A stretch of DNA of 64,000 nucleotides. Origin: an uncultured Chloroflexota bacterium. GTDB lineage: Bacteria; Chloroflexota; Dehalococcoidia; CAUJGQ01. The stretch is taken from contig CALFMN010000009.1 of NCBI GenBank assembly GCA_937879875.1, forward strand, positions 1-64,000, given 5' to 3'. Positions within the stretch are counted from its first letter, which is position 1. The number at the start of each line of letters is the position of its first letter. The position numbers were made by a program, and so were the translations under genes. Below, in pieces: positions 9,247-17,008 of the stretch. Under the pieces are notes generated by a model, which worked only from the letters and a program-made list of their open reading frames with translations, was not told the DNA's origin and ran no database searches.

Positions 9247-9933
9247 TCACCCACGCGCCGCGGCCGGCAGCGGTTCGTCGCCCGTGCGCGGCGCGCCGGC
9301 AGGGTCTGCCAGCAGGCCGAGGCCGCGCAGCAGGTACGCTTTTGCTTGTCCGCGGCGCCGCTGCGCCAGCAGCACACGCAACTGACCGTCGATCGCGCGC
9401 TGCCAGGTGTCGGCATCGACGCTGATGTGCTGCTGCCGCAGTTCGCGGCGCACCTCGGCGAGCAGCTCCGTCAGCGGCTCGAAGTCGTCGGTCAGATAGG
9501 CGTCCAACTCCTCACGCAGGCGGCGGGCAAGCGCCGGGCTGGCACCGCCGGTCGATGCCGCCACGACGATCTGTCCCTTGCGAATCACCGAAGGCAGGAT
9601 GAAGTCGCAGTTGGGCACGTCGTCCGCGCTGTTGACCCAGACCCTGGCCGCGCGCGCGTCGGCCGCGACTTTTCCGTTCACGGCGCCATCATCGGTGGCC
9701 ACCATCACCAGGTCGAAGCCGCCGGCGTCGCCGGTACGATACTCGCGCGCCGCGTGTTCAAAGGCGCCGGCGACGAGCAGCGCTCGCAAGTCTGGATGCA
9801 CTTCGGGCGCGACGAGCGTGATCGCTGCGCCCGCGGCCAGCAGCCCCCGCACCTTCTGCAACGCGACATTGCCGCCGCCGACGACGAGCACCCTGCGTCC
9901 CGTCAGCTCAAGAAAGACCGGATAGTACCCCAT
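9247..9933 (-). CDS. Precorrin-2 dehydrogenase / sirohydrochlorin ferrochelatase-like
   Basis: NAD-dependent oxidation of precorrin-2 to sirohydrochlorin, and possibly iron insertion. The 228 residues begin with YYPVFLELTGRRVLVVGGGN, the Rossmann signature of the CysG N-terminal/Met8p family, followed by VALQKVRGLL and ATDDGAVNGKV. CDFILPSVIRKGQIVVAAST matches the family's second conserved block, and ASTGGASPALARRLREEL the dimerisation helix. With CobA-HemD it supplies the siroheme branch. GGGGTG precedes ATG 9933, and hemA starts four bases after its stop. Confidence 0.9.
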   Translation of the reverse strand: MGYYPVFLELTGRRVLVVGGGNVALQKVRGLLAAGAAITLVAPEVHPDLRALLVAGAFEHAAREYRTGDAGGFDLVMVATDDGAVNGKVAADARAARVWVNSADDVPNCDFILPSVIRKGQIVVAASTGGASPALARRLREELDAYLTDDFEPLTELLAEVRRELRQQHISVDADTWQRAIDGQLRVLLAQRRRGQAKAYLLRGLGLLADPAGAPRTGDEPLPAAARG

Positions 9934-10055
9934 CGAGTTTCACCCCTGGGAAAGCCCGCTCATCCAGCGTGCCGAAGCTGCCTCAGACTCCTGACGCCCG
10001 TGCGAAGTAGCCGTGCGAGCCCATTAGCCCGTCTCGCGGGGCGCCGAACCGCCTC

Positions 10056-10745
10056 TTAGACGCCGCTGCGCCGGGGTGAAGGGTCAGCGTACGCCTCGGT
10101 GATCGCCAGCAAAACCTCGTCCGCGAGGTCTGAGATATGCTCCAGCCCGTCCACGGTTTCATCGGTTGAGAGGCCGTTGCGCAGGGCCAGTTGCCGCGCG
10201 GTTTCGTCCAACGAACGACGGAAGAACATGAAGGCGGCCAGCGCATCGCGCAGCGGCGTGCCCGCCGTGCCCAGCTCGCGGCCGTATTCACGGCCGATGG
10301 CGCGCGCCTCTTCCAGCAGTTTCGCGCGGCGCGTGCGCCTGGTGAAATAGTCACTGATCAAGCTGACGAGGCGACGGCCGAGCAGGCGCAGCCGCAGGCG
10401 CTCCTCGTCGCTGAGCTGCTGGTACCAGGTCGCGTCCGACTGGCGCGGCCGCTGGAGGCGCCGGCGGATACGCGTGAGCGCGAGGTCGGCAAGGTTGGTT
10501 CGCTCGGGGTCGCTGGCCGCAGGGCCGCTGGCCGTGAGCGTCAGCAGATCGGACTCGGAGAAACGACGGTGGCCGCCGGGCGTGCGAAAGGTGCGCACCT
10601 GGCCGGCGTCTGCCCAGCGGCGCAGCGTGCTCTCGTTCACCCCGAGCACGCGGCAGGCCTGGGCCAACGTGATCCAGCCGCCGCCCGCGTTTGGCGGAGC
10701 GGTGCGCAGAGCGACCGACTCTGAAACCTGTGCAATCCTCGTCAA
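10056..10745 (-). CDS. MerR/BldC-type helix-turn-helix regulator
   Basis: First gene of the tetrapyrrole operon and its probable regulator. After about 22 residues comes a winged helix: WITLAQACRVLGVNESTLRR, then WADAGQVRTFRTPGGHRRF, the excisionase/BldC-like form of the MerR fold. The C-terminal 130 residues are helical and charged, with no cysteine ligand set, so a metal sensor of the classic MerR type is unlikely. What it senses is not visible. The start is TTG 10745, with AGGAG about 11 bases upstream and a promoter directly in front. No other start codon precedes the DNA-binding domain in frame. Confidence 0.82.
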   Translation of the reverse strand: MTRIAQVSESVALRTAPPNAGGGWITLAQACRVLGVNESTLRRWADAGQVRTFRTPGGHRRFSESDLLTLTASGPAASDPERTNLADLALTRIRRRLQRPRQSDATWYQQLSDEERLRLRLLGRRLVSLISDYFTRRTRRAKLLEEARAIGREYGRELGTAGTPLRDALAAFMFFRRSLDETARQLALRNGLSTDETVDGLEHISDLADEVLLAITEAYADPSPRRSGV

Positions 10746-10777
10746 AGCTGCACCGGCTCCTCTCTTCTCTGCAAAAA

Positions 10778-10806
10778 ATGCTAGGAGCGGCGCTTGCGTG
10801 TGTCAA
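10778..10806 (-). promoter_or_regulatory. Sigma-70 promoter of the tetrapyrrole operon
   Basis: On the minus strand TTGACA (10801-10806) and TAGCAT (10778-10783) are separated by exactly 17 bases. Predicted transcription start is near 10771, leaving about 25 leader bases before the TTG start of the regulator. This is the best promoter match in the window. Confidence 0.78.
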
Positions 10807-10877
10807 TGTGCCAAACGTCACAAACGCGTTTCCGCGCGGAGGATCGCATAGATTCGGCAGGTTCGAGATGAATAGGC

Positions 10878-11291
10878 TTACATGCGCCGGGCGGGATCGG
10901 TCAGCACCATCGCCACGAGCCAGCTCACGATGCCGATCACGATCGCGCCTTCCAATGCACTGCCGAAGCCGTCCACATGAAAGCCGAAGCCCGCCTGCTC
11001 GGCGATCCACGAGGTGAGCGCCAGCATGATGCCGTTCACCACGATGGCGAACAGCCCGAGTGTCAACAGATACAGCGGGCAGGTGAGCAACTGCACGACC
11101 GGCTTGATGAAGGCGTTTACCAGGCCGAAGACGACCGCGGCGAACAGCACGCCCCGCCAGTCGTTGACCGTGATGCCCTGCAGTATTTTGGTGGCAACGA
11201 TGATCGCGATCGCGTTGATCGCCACGCGCGCGAGAGCACGCATCAGGTCGATGCCGAAGAGCGTAGGGCCGCTGCTCTCTGCGCGCCGCAC
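10878..11291 (-). CDS. Small integral membrane protein, phage holin 4_2 / YvlD-like family
   Basis: A 137-residue protein with four predicted membrane helices (about 21-39, 48-66, 70-95 and 112-130). The conserved FGLVNAFIKPVVQLLTCPLYLLTLG stretch is typical of the widespread YvlD/holin-4 family. Its function is not established, although envelope-stress roles are reported for some relatives. GTG 11291 lies 3 bases after the ribH stop, suggesting coupling. An internal ATG (11243, MRALARV) gives a more typical N-terminus, so the start is uncertain. Being last in the riboflavin operon probably reflects read-through rather than flavin metabolism. Confidence 0.78.
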   Translation of the reverse strand: MRRAESSGPTLFGIDLMRALARVAINAIAIIVATKILQGITVNDWRGVLFAAVVFGLVNAFIKPVVQLLTCPLYLLTLGLFAIVVNGIMLALTSWIAEQAGFGFHVDGFGSALEGAIVIGIVSWLVAMVLTDPARRM

Positions 11292-11294
11292 GGG

Positions 11295-11768
11295 CTACTC
11301 GCAGCGCATCGTGCGGTAGAGGTTCGCCATCTCGATCGCGCTCATCGCCGCATCGTAGCCTTTGTTGCCCTGCTTCAAGCCGGCGCGGTCGAAGGCCTGT
11401 TCGACCGTGTCGGTCGTGAGGATGGCGAAGATCACCGGCACGCCGGTATCGAGCCCGGCGCGCAGCACGCCCGAGGCGGCCTGCGCGGAGACATACTCGA
11501 AATGTGGTGTGTTGCCGCGGATGACGGCGCCGAGACAGATCACGGCGTCATAGCGGCCGCTGGCGGCGAGGATCTTCGCTGCACCGGGCACTTCGAAGCT
11601 GCCGGGCACCCAGGCGATGTCAATGCGCTCCGGGTCGACGCCGTGGCGTTCGAGACCGGAACGGGCGCCGGCCAGCAGCCGCTCCGTCACCATGTCATTG
11701 AAACGTCCGGCGACAATGGCGACCGAAAGTGCCGACCCTTCCAGCCGGCCGGCGAAGGTCTTCCCCAA
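11295..11768 (-). CDS. ribH: 6,7-dimethyl-8-ribityllumazine synthase
   Basis: Condenses the dihydroxybutanone phosphate made by RibBA with the pyrimidine product of RibD to form lumazine, the substrate of riboflavin synthase. Typical motifs are AIVAGRFND near the N-terminus, VPGSFEVPGAAK, CLGAVIRGNTPHFEYV with the catalytic His, and the C-terminal GNKGYDAA. TTG 11768 gives 157 residues and the usual family N-terminus. A TTG at 11798 would add ten residues that lie inside a C-rich inverted repeat (11787-11812). Neither start is certain. Confidence 0.92.
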   Translation of the reverse strand: MGKTFAGRLEGSALSVAIVAGRFNDMVTERLLAGARSGLERHGVDPERIDIAWVPGSFEVPGAAKILAASGRYDAVICLGAVIRGNTPHFEYVSAQAASGVLRAGLDTGVPVIFAILTTDTVEQAFDRAGLKQGNKGYDAAMSAIEMANLYRTMRCE

Positions 11769-11786
11769 CTGTGGCCCCCACCCCTG

Positions 11787-11812
11787 CCCCTCCCCCAATA
11801 ATAGGGGAGGGG
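11787..11812. repeat. C-rich/G-rich inverted repeat before ribH
   Basis: CCCCTCCCC (11787-11795) and GGGGAGGGG (11804-11812) flank the 8-base loop CAATAATA. The surrounding C-rich string resembles the right end of the repeat at 62850-63047, so it is probably a short relative of that family. A stable hairpin here would sit just before the ribH start. Confidence 0.6.
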
Positions 11813-11884
11813 TGATTCAGTCCAATAAGATGGCGATCTACGCGGCTGCCTCCCGTGGCCCGGCTTTCCGGCGATGCACGAGCG

Positions 11885-13192
11885 CTATACCGGTTCGGGC
11901 TGCTTGCGGCGCGGCTTCGCCTTCGGCTTGCCGGCAGACGGCGTGCTGCCGTTGGGCGAGTGGCCGTTTGCCGGCGGCAGGTCGTGGCCGAAGTAGGTCC
12001 GCTTGGTTTCGTAGTAGCGTTCGTTATGCGGGTTGGGCGGCACGAGCAGCGGCACGCGCTCGACGATCTCCAGCCCGTACGCTTCCAGCCCGGCGCGCTT
12101 GGCCGGCGAGTTCGTCATCAGCCGCATGCGCCGCACGCCGAGGTCGCGCAGGATCTGCATGCCCACGCCGTAGTCGCGCCGGTCGGCCGGAAAACCAAGC
12201 GCAATGTTGGCCTCGACGGTATCCATGCCCTGGTCCTGCAGCGCGTAGGCGCGCAGCTTGTTGTGCAGGCCGATGCCGCGTCCCTCCTGCCGCATGTAGA
12301 GCACAAGGCCGCGCCCTTCCTGGCCGATGCGCTGCAGCGCAAGGCGCAACTGCTCGCCGCAGTCGCAACGCAGGCTGCCGAAGACGTCGCCCGTGGCGCA
12401 CTGATCGTGGACGCGGACGAGCAGCGGTTCTTGAGCCGTCAGGTCGCCCATCGCCAGCGCGATATGCTCATTGTCGTCCACGATGCTCTTGTAGCCGTAG
12501 ATGCGGAAGTCGCCGTGCTCGGTGGGCAACTGCGCCTGCGTCACGCAGGTGACGAGTTGCTCTTTGGCGAGTCGGTAGCTGATCAGGTCTTTGATCGTGA
12601 TGACTTTGAGGCCGTGGCGCCGGGCGAAGCGGCGGATGTCGGGCAGCCGCGCCATGTCGAGGCCTTTGGTGATCTCGCACAGGACCGCCGCGGGATAGAG
12701 CCCGGCCAGCCGCGCCAGATCGACCGTGGCCTCGGTGTGGCCGGCGCGCACGAGCACGCCGCCCTCGCGCGCTCGCAGCGGGAACATATGGCCGGGATAG
12801 ACGAGGTCGGACGGCCGGCTGCGCGGGTCGATCAGCACGCGCACCGTGTGGGCGCGGTCGTGCGCCGAGATGCCGGTGCTGACGCCGTAGCGCGCCTCGA
12901 CCGACATCGTAAATGGCGTGCCGTGCTGCGAGGTGTTCTCGCCAGGCAGCATCGGGATCTTCAGTTCATCGATGCGCTCCGCGGTCATGGGCGAGCAGAT
13001 CAGGCCGCGGCCGTGCTGCGCCATGAAGGCGATCGCGTCCGGCGTGACGAACTCGGCCGCCATCGTGAGGTCGCCCTCGTTCTCGCGGTCCTCGTCATCG
13101 ACGATGATGACGAAGCGGCCGGCGCGATACTCGTCGATCGCGTCTTCGATCGTCGCCAGCCCGCTCTGCCTGGCCCTCGTTGCTGCCGCCAC
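11885..13192 (-). CDS. ribBA: 3,4-dihydroxy-2-butanone-4-phosphate synthase / GTP cyclohydrolase II
   Basis: Bifunctional first enzyme for both branches of riboflavin synthesis. Residues about 12-205 are the RibB part, with VDDEDRENEGDL, SQHGTPFT, PGHMFPLRA and GHTEATVDLARLAG. Residues about 210-405 are the RibA part, with the zinc cysteines in HDQCATGDVFGSLRCDCGEQ and the catalytic YMRQEGRGIGL. The last 30 residues are a low-complexity basic tail. AGGA lies 6 bases before GTG 13192. It is separated from ribE by 51 bases and from ribH by about 115 bases in a co-directional operon. Confidence 0.95.
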   Translation of the reverse strand: MAAATRARQSGLATIEDAIDEYRAGRFVIIVDDEDRENEGDLTMAAEFVTPDAIAFMAQHGRGLICSPMTAERIDELKIPMLPGENTSQHGTPFTMSVEARYGVSTGISAHDRAHTVRVLIDPRSRPSDLVYPGHMFPLRAREGGVLVRAGHTEATVDLARLAGLYPAAVLCEITKGLDMARLPDIRRFARRHGLKVITIKDLISYRLAKEQLVTCVTQAQLPTEHGDFRIYGYKSIVDDNEHIALAMGDLTAQEPLLVRVHDQCATGDVFGSLRCDCGEQLRLALQRIGQEGRGLVLYMRQEGRGIGLHNKLRAYALQDQGMDTVEANIALGFPADRRDYGVGMQILRDLGVRRMRLMTNSPAKRAGLEAYGLEIVERVPLLVPPNPHNERYYETKRTYFGHDLPPANGHSPNGSTPSAGKPKAKPRRKQPEPV

Positions 13193-13243
13193 GGCGTTCC
13201 TCGATTTTTCCGGCTGGCATCCCGCGAACGGGTATCCCGCCGC

Positions 13244-13837
13244 TCAGGCCCCGACGCCTGTCCGCCCCGAAACGAGCTGTTCCACATACTTCGCTAAAAT
13301 ATCCGTCTCCAAGTTTACGCGATCGCCCGCCTTCCTGCGTCCGAGCGTGGTCCACTCTTGCGTGAGCGGGATGATCGTCACGCTGAAGCCCCGTTCGTCC
13401 CGGTCAACCACCGTCAGGCTGGTGCCGTCGATGGCGATGAAGCCCTTCGCCACAATGTAGCGCAACAGCTCCGGTGGCGCGGAGAAGCGGAGCATCAGCG
13501 CCGGGCCGTCCTGCGTCACCGCTTCGATACTGCCGGTGCCCTCGACGTGGCCCTGCACGAAATGGCCGCCCATGCGGTCGTTCGGCCGCAGGGCGCGTTC
13601 GAGGTTCACCGCATCACCCAGCGCAAGCTCGCCGAGGTTCGTACGGCGGCGCGTCTCCGGCACCGTATCCACGCTGAAGACGCCATTCTGCATTGCAGTC
13701 ACGGTCAGACAGACGCCGTTGATGCAGATGCTGTCGCCCACCCGCGCATCCTCGAGCACTTTGTTCGCGCGCACGCTGAGTCCGTCCTCGCGGATGGCCT
13801 CGATCGTGCCCAACTCTTCGATGATGCCAGTGAACAT
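13244..13837 (-). CDS. ribE: Riboflavin synthase, alpha subunit
   Basis: Dismutates two lumazines to riboflavin and the RibD-type pyrimidine. The 197 residues form the expected two homologous barrels: the first begins MFTGIIEELGTI and contains ICINGVCLTV, and the second contains GHFVQGHVEGTG and IAIDGTSLTVV. AGAGG 6 bases before ATG 13837 fixes the start. The longer frame to 13882 adds residues absent from the family. Confidence 0.95.
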   Translation of the reverse strand: MFTGIIEELGTIEAIREDGLSVRANKVLEDARVGDSICINGVCLTVTAMQNGVFSVDTVPETRRRTNLGELALGDAVNLERALRPNDRMGGHFVQGHVEGTGSIEAVTQDGPALMLRFSAPPELLRYIVAKGFIAIDGTSLTVVDRDERGFSVTIIPLTQEWTTLGRRKAGDRVNLETDILAKYVEQLVSGRTGVGA

Positions 13838-13931
13838 CGGGTACCTCTTGGGGGTGAGTAGGGAGTAGTGAGCGGCAATCAATCGGCCAGGTCAGAAGAC
13901 CGAGCTACGTTCACCACTCTCCACTCACCAT

Positions 13932-15107
13932 TCACCCTCCCGATCCCTCGTCTGGTATCTCCCAGTCCATCGGACTGCGACCCGGCACGTAGCCCTGCAC
14001 GATGATGTCCGCGCCGATCTGATGCACTTCGACGTTGACGAGACGGGTGGCATGGGCCATCTGTTCCACGCCTTCGCCTTCCACCGCCGTGGGCGCATCC
14101 TCACCGCCGACGATGATCGGCGCGATGATCGCCTGCACGCGGTCCACCAGGTCGAAGTCGAACATCGAGCCGAGTACGCGCCCGCCGCCCTCGACCAGCA
14201 GCGTCAAGATGCCGCGCTGGCCCAGCGCCGGCAGCAATTCTTCCAAATCGACGTGGCCGAGCCGCTGCGGCAGTACGATGACCTCGGCGCCTTCATTCTC
14301 CATCACGTGGCGCCACGGCGCTCCGGATTTGTCCGTCGTGGCGATCAGCACCTTGCCGGGCGCTGCCAGAATGTGCGCCTGCTCGGGGATGCGGCCGTTG
14401 GAGTCCACGATCACACGCAACGGCTGACGCACACCCTCGGCCGAGCCGCCGGGCCGCGCCGTCATCTGCGGATCGTCGATCAGCACCGTGCGGCCGCCGA
14501 CGAGGATCGCGTCTGCCAGCGAGCGCTCGCGGTGGGTGAACTCGCGCGTGTCGCCGCCGCTCACCCAGCGGCTGTCGCCGGTCTTGGCGGCGATCTTGCC
14601 GTCAAGGCTGGCGGCGAACTTGGCCTTGACCAGCGGCGTGCCCGTGAGCCGGTGCTTGATGTAGCCCTCCAGCAGCTTCCGCGCTTCGGCCTCGCCTTCG
14701 CCCAGATCGACGCGCACGCCGGTGGCGCGCAGCTGCGCCAGCCCACGTCCGCGCACGTGCGCGTCGGGGTCGATCAGGGCACAGTAAACTTCGGCCACGC
14801 CGGCCGCGATCAGCGCGTCGGTGCAGGGCGGCGTGCGGCCCTGAAAGCCGTGCGGCTCCAGTGTGACATAAAGGACAGAGCCGTGCGCCGCCTCGCCGGC
14901 CTGTGCGAGCGCCATGCCCTCCGCGTGCGGCGTGCCTCCGGGCTGCGTAGCGCCCTCGCCGACGATGCGGCCGTCGCGCACCAGCACGGCGCCGACGCAG
15001 GGGTTGGGGCTCGTGGTGGCGTAGACGGAGGCGGCCAAATCGAGGGCGCGCTGCATGAACGGCGAAGGCGCGCGGGCGGAGGTGCGGCTGTCAGTGGGCG
15101 CGGCCAT
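13932..15107 (-). CDS. ribD: Diaminohydroxyphosphoribosylaminopyrimidine deaminase / reductase
   Basis: Second and third steps of the pyrimidine branch. Residues about 16-150 are the zinc deaminase: HAE (61-63) gives one zinc ligand and the proton-shuttle Glu, and GRTPPC ends with Cys95. The usual EPC motif reads EPH here, so His86 stands where a zinc-binding Cys is normal. Residues about 155-385 are the NADPH reductase (VKAKFAASLDGKIA, DAILVGGRTVLIDDP, LVEGGGRVLGSMF). AGGA lies 8 bases before ATG 15107, which overlaps the dcd end by 17 bases. The other deaminase residues look intact, so the enzyme is probably active. Confidence 0.94.
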   Translation of the reverse strand: MAAPTDSRTSARAPSPFMQRALDLAASVYATTSPNPCVGAVLVRDGRIVGEGATQPGGTPHAEGMALAQAGEAAHGSVLYVTLEPHGFQGRTPPCTDALIAAGVAEVYCALIDPDAHVRGRGLAQLRATGVRVDLGEGEAEARKLLEGYIKHRLTGTPLVKAKFAASLDGKIAAKTGDSRWVSGGDTREFTHRERSLADAILVGGRTVLIDDPQMTARPGGSAEGVRQPLRVIVDSNGRIPEQAHILAAPGKVLIATTDKSGAPWRHVMENEGAEVIVLPQRLGHVDLEELLPALGQRGILTLLVEGGGRVLGSMFDFDLVDRVQAIIAPIIVGGEDAPTAVEGEGVEQMAHATRLVNVEVHQIGADIIVQGYVPGRSPMDWEIPDEGSGG

Positions 15108-15669
15108 TCTGCCAGTCCTGATATGAGCGGCTGGCCGTCGGCAGCCGCTGGCCCTGGTACTTGCTGCCCAGCGCGGGCGAACCGTACGGCCGCTCGACCG
15201 GCGTGGACATGCGTTGAAACGAGAGCTGGCCGATCTTCATGCGGAAGTAGAGCGTGATCGGCAGGTTGGCGACGTTGGATAGCTCCAGTGTGAGATGGCC
15301 GTGCCAGCCGGGATCGACATAACCCGCGGTGGCGTGTACGAGCAGGCCGAGCCGGCCGAGCGAGCTTTTGCCTTCGACGCGCGCCACGATGTCGTCGGGC
15401 AGCGTCAGGCATTCGAGCGTGCTGCCCAGCACGAACTCGCCGGGATGGAGGATGAACGGATCGTCGTCCTGCACTTCGACCAGCTCGGTGAGGTCGTCCA
15501 TCGGCTTGCGCACGTCGATGTAGGCGTAGCGCGAGTTGCGGAAGACGCGGAACGAGCGGTCGAGGCGGATATCGACGCTGGCGGGCTGGATCTCGGCCCG
15601 CTCAAACGGAGCCAGCACCAGCCGGCCGGCCTGCATCTCCTCGCGAATGGTGCGGTCGCTGAGAACCAC
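15091..15669 (-). CDS. dcd: dCTP deaminase
   Basis: Deaminates dCTP for thymidylate synthesis; some homologues also hydrolyse the product to dUMP. The 192 residues contain VVLSDRTIREEM at the start, LAPFERAEIQPASVDIRLD, the conserved RVEGKSSLGRLGLLVHATAG with catalytic Glu, and GYVDPGWHGHLTLELSN. AGGAG 6 bases before GTG 15669 sets the start, 31 codons inside the open frame. It is the first gene of the riboflavin operon and overlaps ribD by 17 bases. Both enzymes are deaminases, but they share no pathway. The dUMP-forming versus dUTP-only type cannot be decided here. Confidence 0.92.
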   Translation of the reverse strand: MVLSDRTIREEMQAGRLVLAPFERAEIQPASVDIRLDRSFRVFRNSRYAYIDVRKPMDDLTELVEVQDDDPFILHPGEFVLGSTLECLTLPDDIVARVEGKSSLGRLGLLVHATAGYVDPGWHGHLTLELSNVANLPITLYFRMKIGQLSFQRMSTPVERPYGSPALGSKYQGQRLPTASRSYQDWQNGRAH

Positions 15670-15815
15670 CGTGCGCTCCTGTCGGCGACACTGCCGCCCC
15701 CGCCGTGATCGCATCGTAGCAGGGTGCAGGGTGAGTCGGCAGTAGAAACCTCGCCAAGACATGGTGTGAACACATAGGGTCCATCGGCACGGTCACGCCA
15801 ACGGGGCTCACGGGA

Positions 15816-16520
15816 CTACCGCGCCATCCAGGCAGTGAGGCCACCTCCGAGGACGCTGAAGAACCGGGTGCTACGCGTGAAGCCCGCTTCACGCAGCAGA
15901 CGCACATAGTCCTCCTCTGGCGTCATCGGCTGCGCCAGTAGTTGCGCGATGGTCGCCGCCATCCGCTCGGCCGGCATGCCCATCGCTTCCCCGTACTGCT
16001 GCCAGGCGCCGAGGATATCCTCTCGCAGGCCGCCGTCTTCTGGGCGGACGCCGCTTGCGACCAGCACCGGCGCCTCTGGTCGGAGACGCGAGGCCACCCC
16101 CCGCAATAGCGCCAATTTCCCCGCATCCGGAAGAAAGTGCAGGACGAACAGACACGTCGCCGCGTCGAAACGGCCCTCCGCCGGCAGGTCGTCGACGGTG
16201 CCTCGCACGAGTTCGACCCGCTCCTGCACCCCCAGGTGCTCCGCTTGCGCGTGGGCCAAGCCGAGCATGTCCTGGGAAGGGTCCACTCCCGTCAGACGCC
16301 AGCCGGGGTTTCCGGGTAAGAACGCTCGAATTTCCGCCCCCCCGCCTGCCCCGACGACCAGCAGCTTCAGCTCCGGATGCTGCAGGGCACGTAAGAAGCA
16401 CCCCGTCAGCGTCAGGACCAGGTCATAGCCGGCGTTGACCCGTTTCACGGTCTGCTCGTACTCGCTCACGGGCATGGGCGGTCGGGCATCAAAGTCGCCC
16501 CGCGGCGCTGCGTGCGTCAT
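15816..16520 (-). CDS. Class I SAM-dependent methyltransferase
   Basis: A 234-residue soluble methyltransferase with the SAM-binding glycine loop LLVVGAGGGAEI (about 54-65), the acidic ribose-binding end of strand 2 in LTGVDPSQDML, and the post-motif segment DAATCLFVLHFLPD. GGAGGA 4 bases before ATG 16520 fixes the start. The substrate is not predictable. Related sequences act on small molecules or lipids. It stands alone between the dcd operon and the rightward hydrolase gene. Confidence 0.85.
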   Translation of the reverse strand: MTHAAPRGDFDARPPMPVSEYEQTVKRVNAGYDLVLTLTGCFLRALQHPELKLLVVGAGGGAEIRAFLPGNPGWRLTGVDPSQDMLGLAHAQAEHLGVQERVELVRGTVDDLPAEGRFDAATCLFVLHFLPDAGKLALLRGVASRLRPEAPVLVASGVRPEDGGLREDILGAWQQYGEAMGMPAERMAATIAQLLAQPMTPEEDYVRLLREAGFTRSTRFFSVLGGGLTAWMAR

Positions 16521-17008
16521 GGAGTCCTCCAGGCCGTGGGGTGATCCATTCGTCCCTATTCCCTGCGACGCTCTGCTGTGCACCATAGCACGGGGCACCG
16601 CTCCTACGAGGTCACTCGTCCTGTCATGCTCTTCGGTGAGCCGGTTGACCAACGCTCGACCACCATATCTGGTCGGTGGACCTGCCTACATCGACCACAC
16701 GCTCGTCGCCGACGGGGTTTACGGCGTGAGCATCCGCTGGCGGCGGCGCGAGGGCGAATGGCCGGCGGTCCTCCGGGTTGAATCCGCGGCAGCACTATGT
16801 CGGCGAACAACGAGCGGTGTTCAGTTGACATCGTGCGCGGACCGCAGATGTGCAGGATGCGGTGGCAAGGTTTCGGCAGCCGGGGTGAATGCCGAGTGTG
16901 ATTCGGGACTGGGGAACGCGAGGAGCCGACGCGCACGCCGATAGAGTACGCTCTGCGCGGGCCGGCCGCAGCGGCGCGACCGGTTGGCAGCGCCCGGAGG
17001 GAAGCGCG
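16521..17008. other. Intergenic region with possible decayed coding fragment
   Basis: This gap separates divergent genes and must hold promoters for both, though none is convincing. Around 16630-16800 a plus-strand frame reads GGPAYIDHTLVADGVYGVSI and GEWPAVLRVES, which looks like a protein strand pattern but has no start, ribosome site or intact end. It may be a remnant of an older gene. I do not recognise it. Confidence 0.4.

Noticed and set aside
15670..15815. Possible FMN riboswitch before the riboflavin operon
   Set aside because: None of the conserved FMN-element segments can be found upstream of dcd, and the gap is only about 145 bases.
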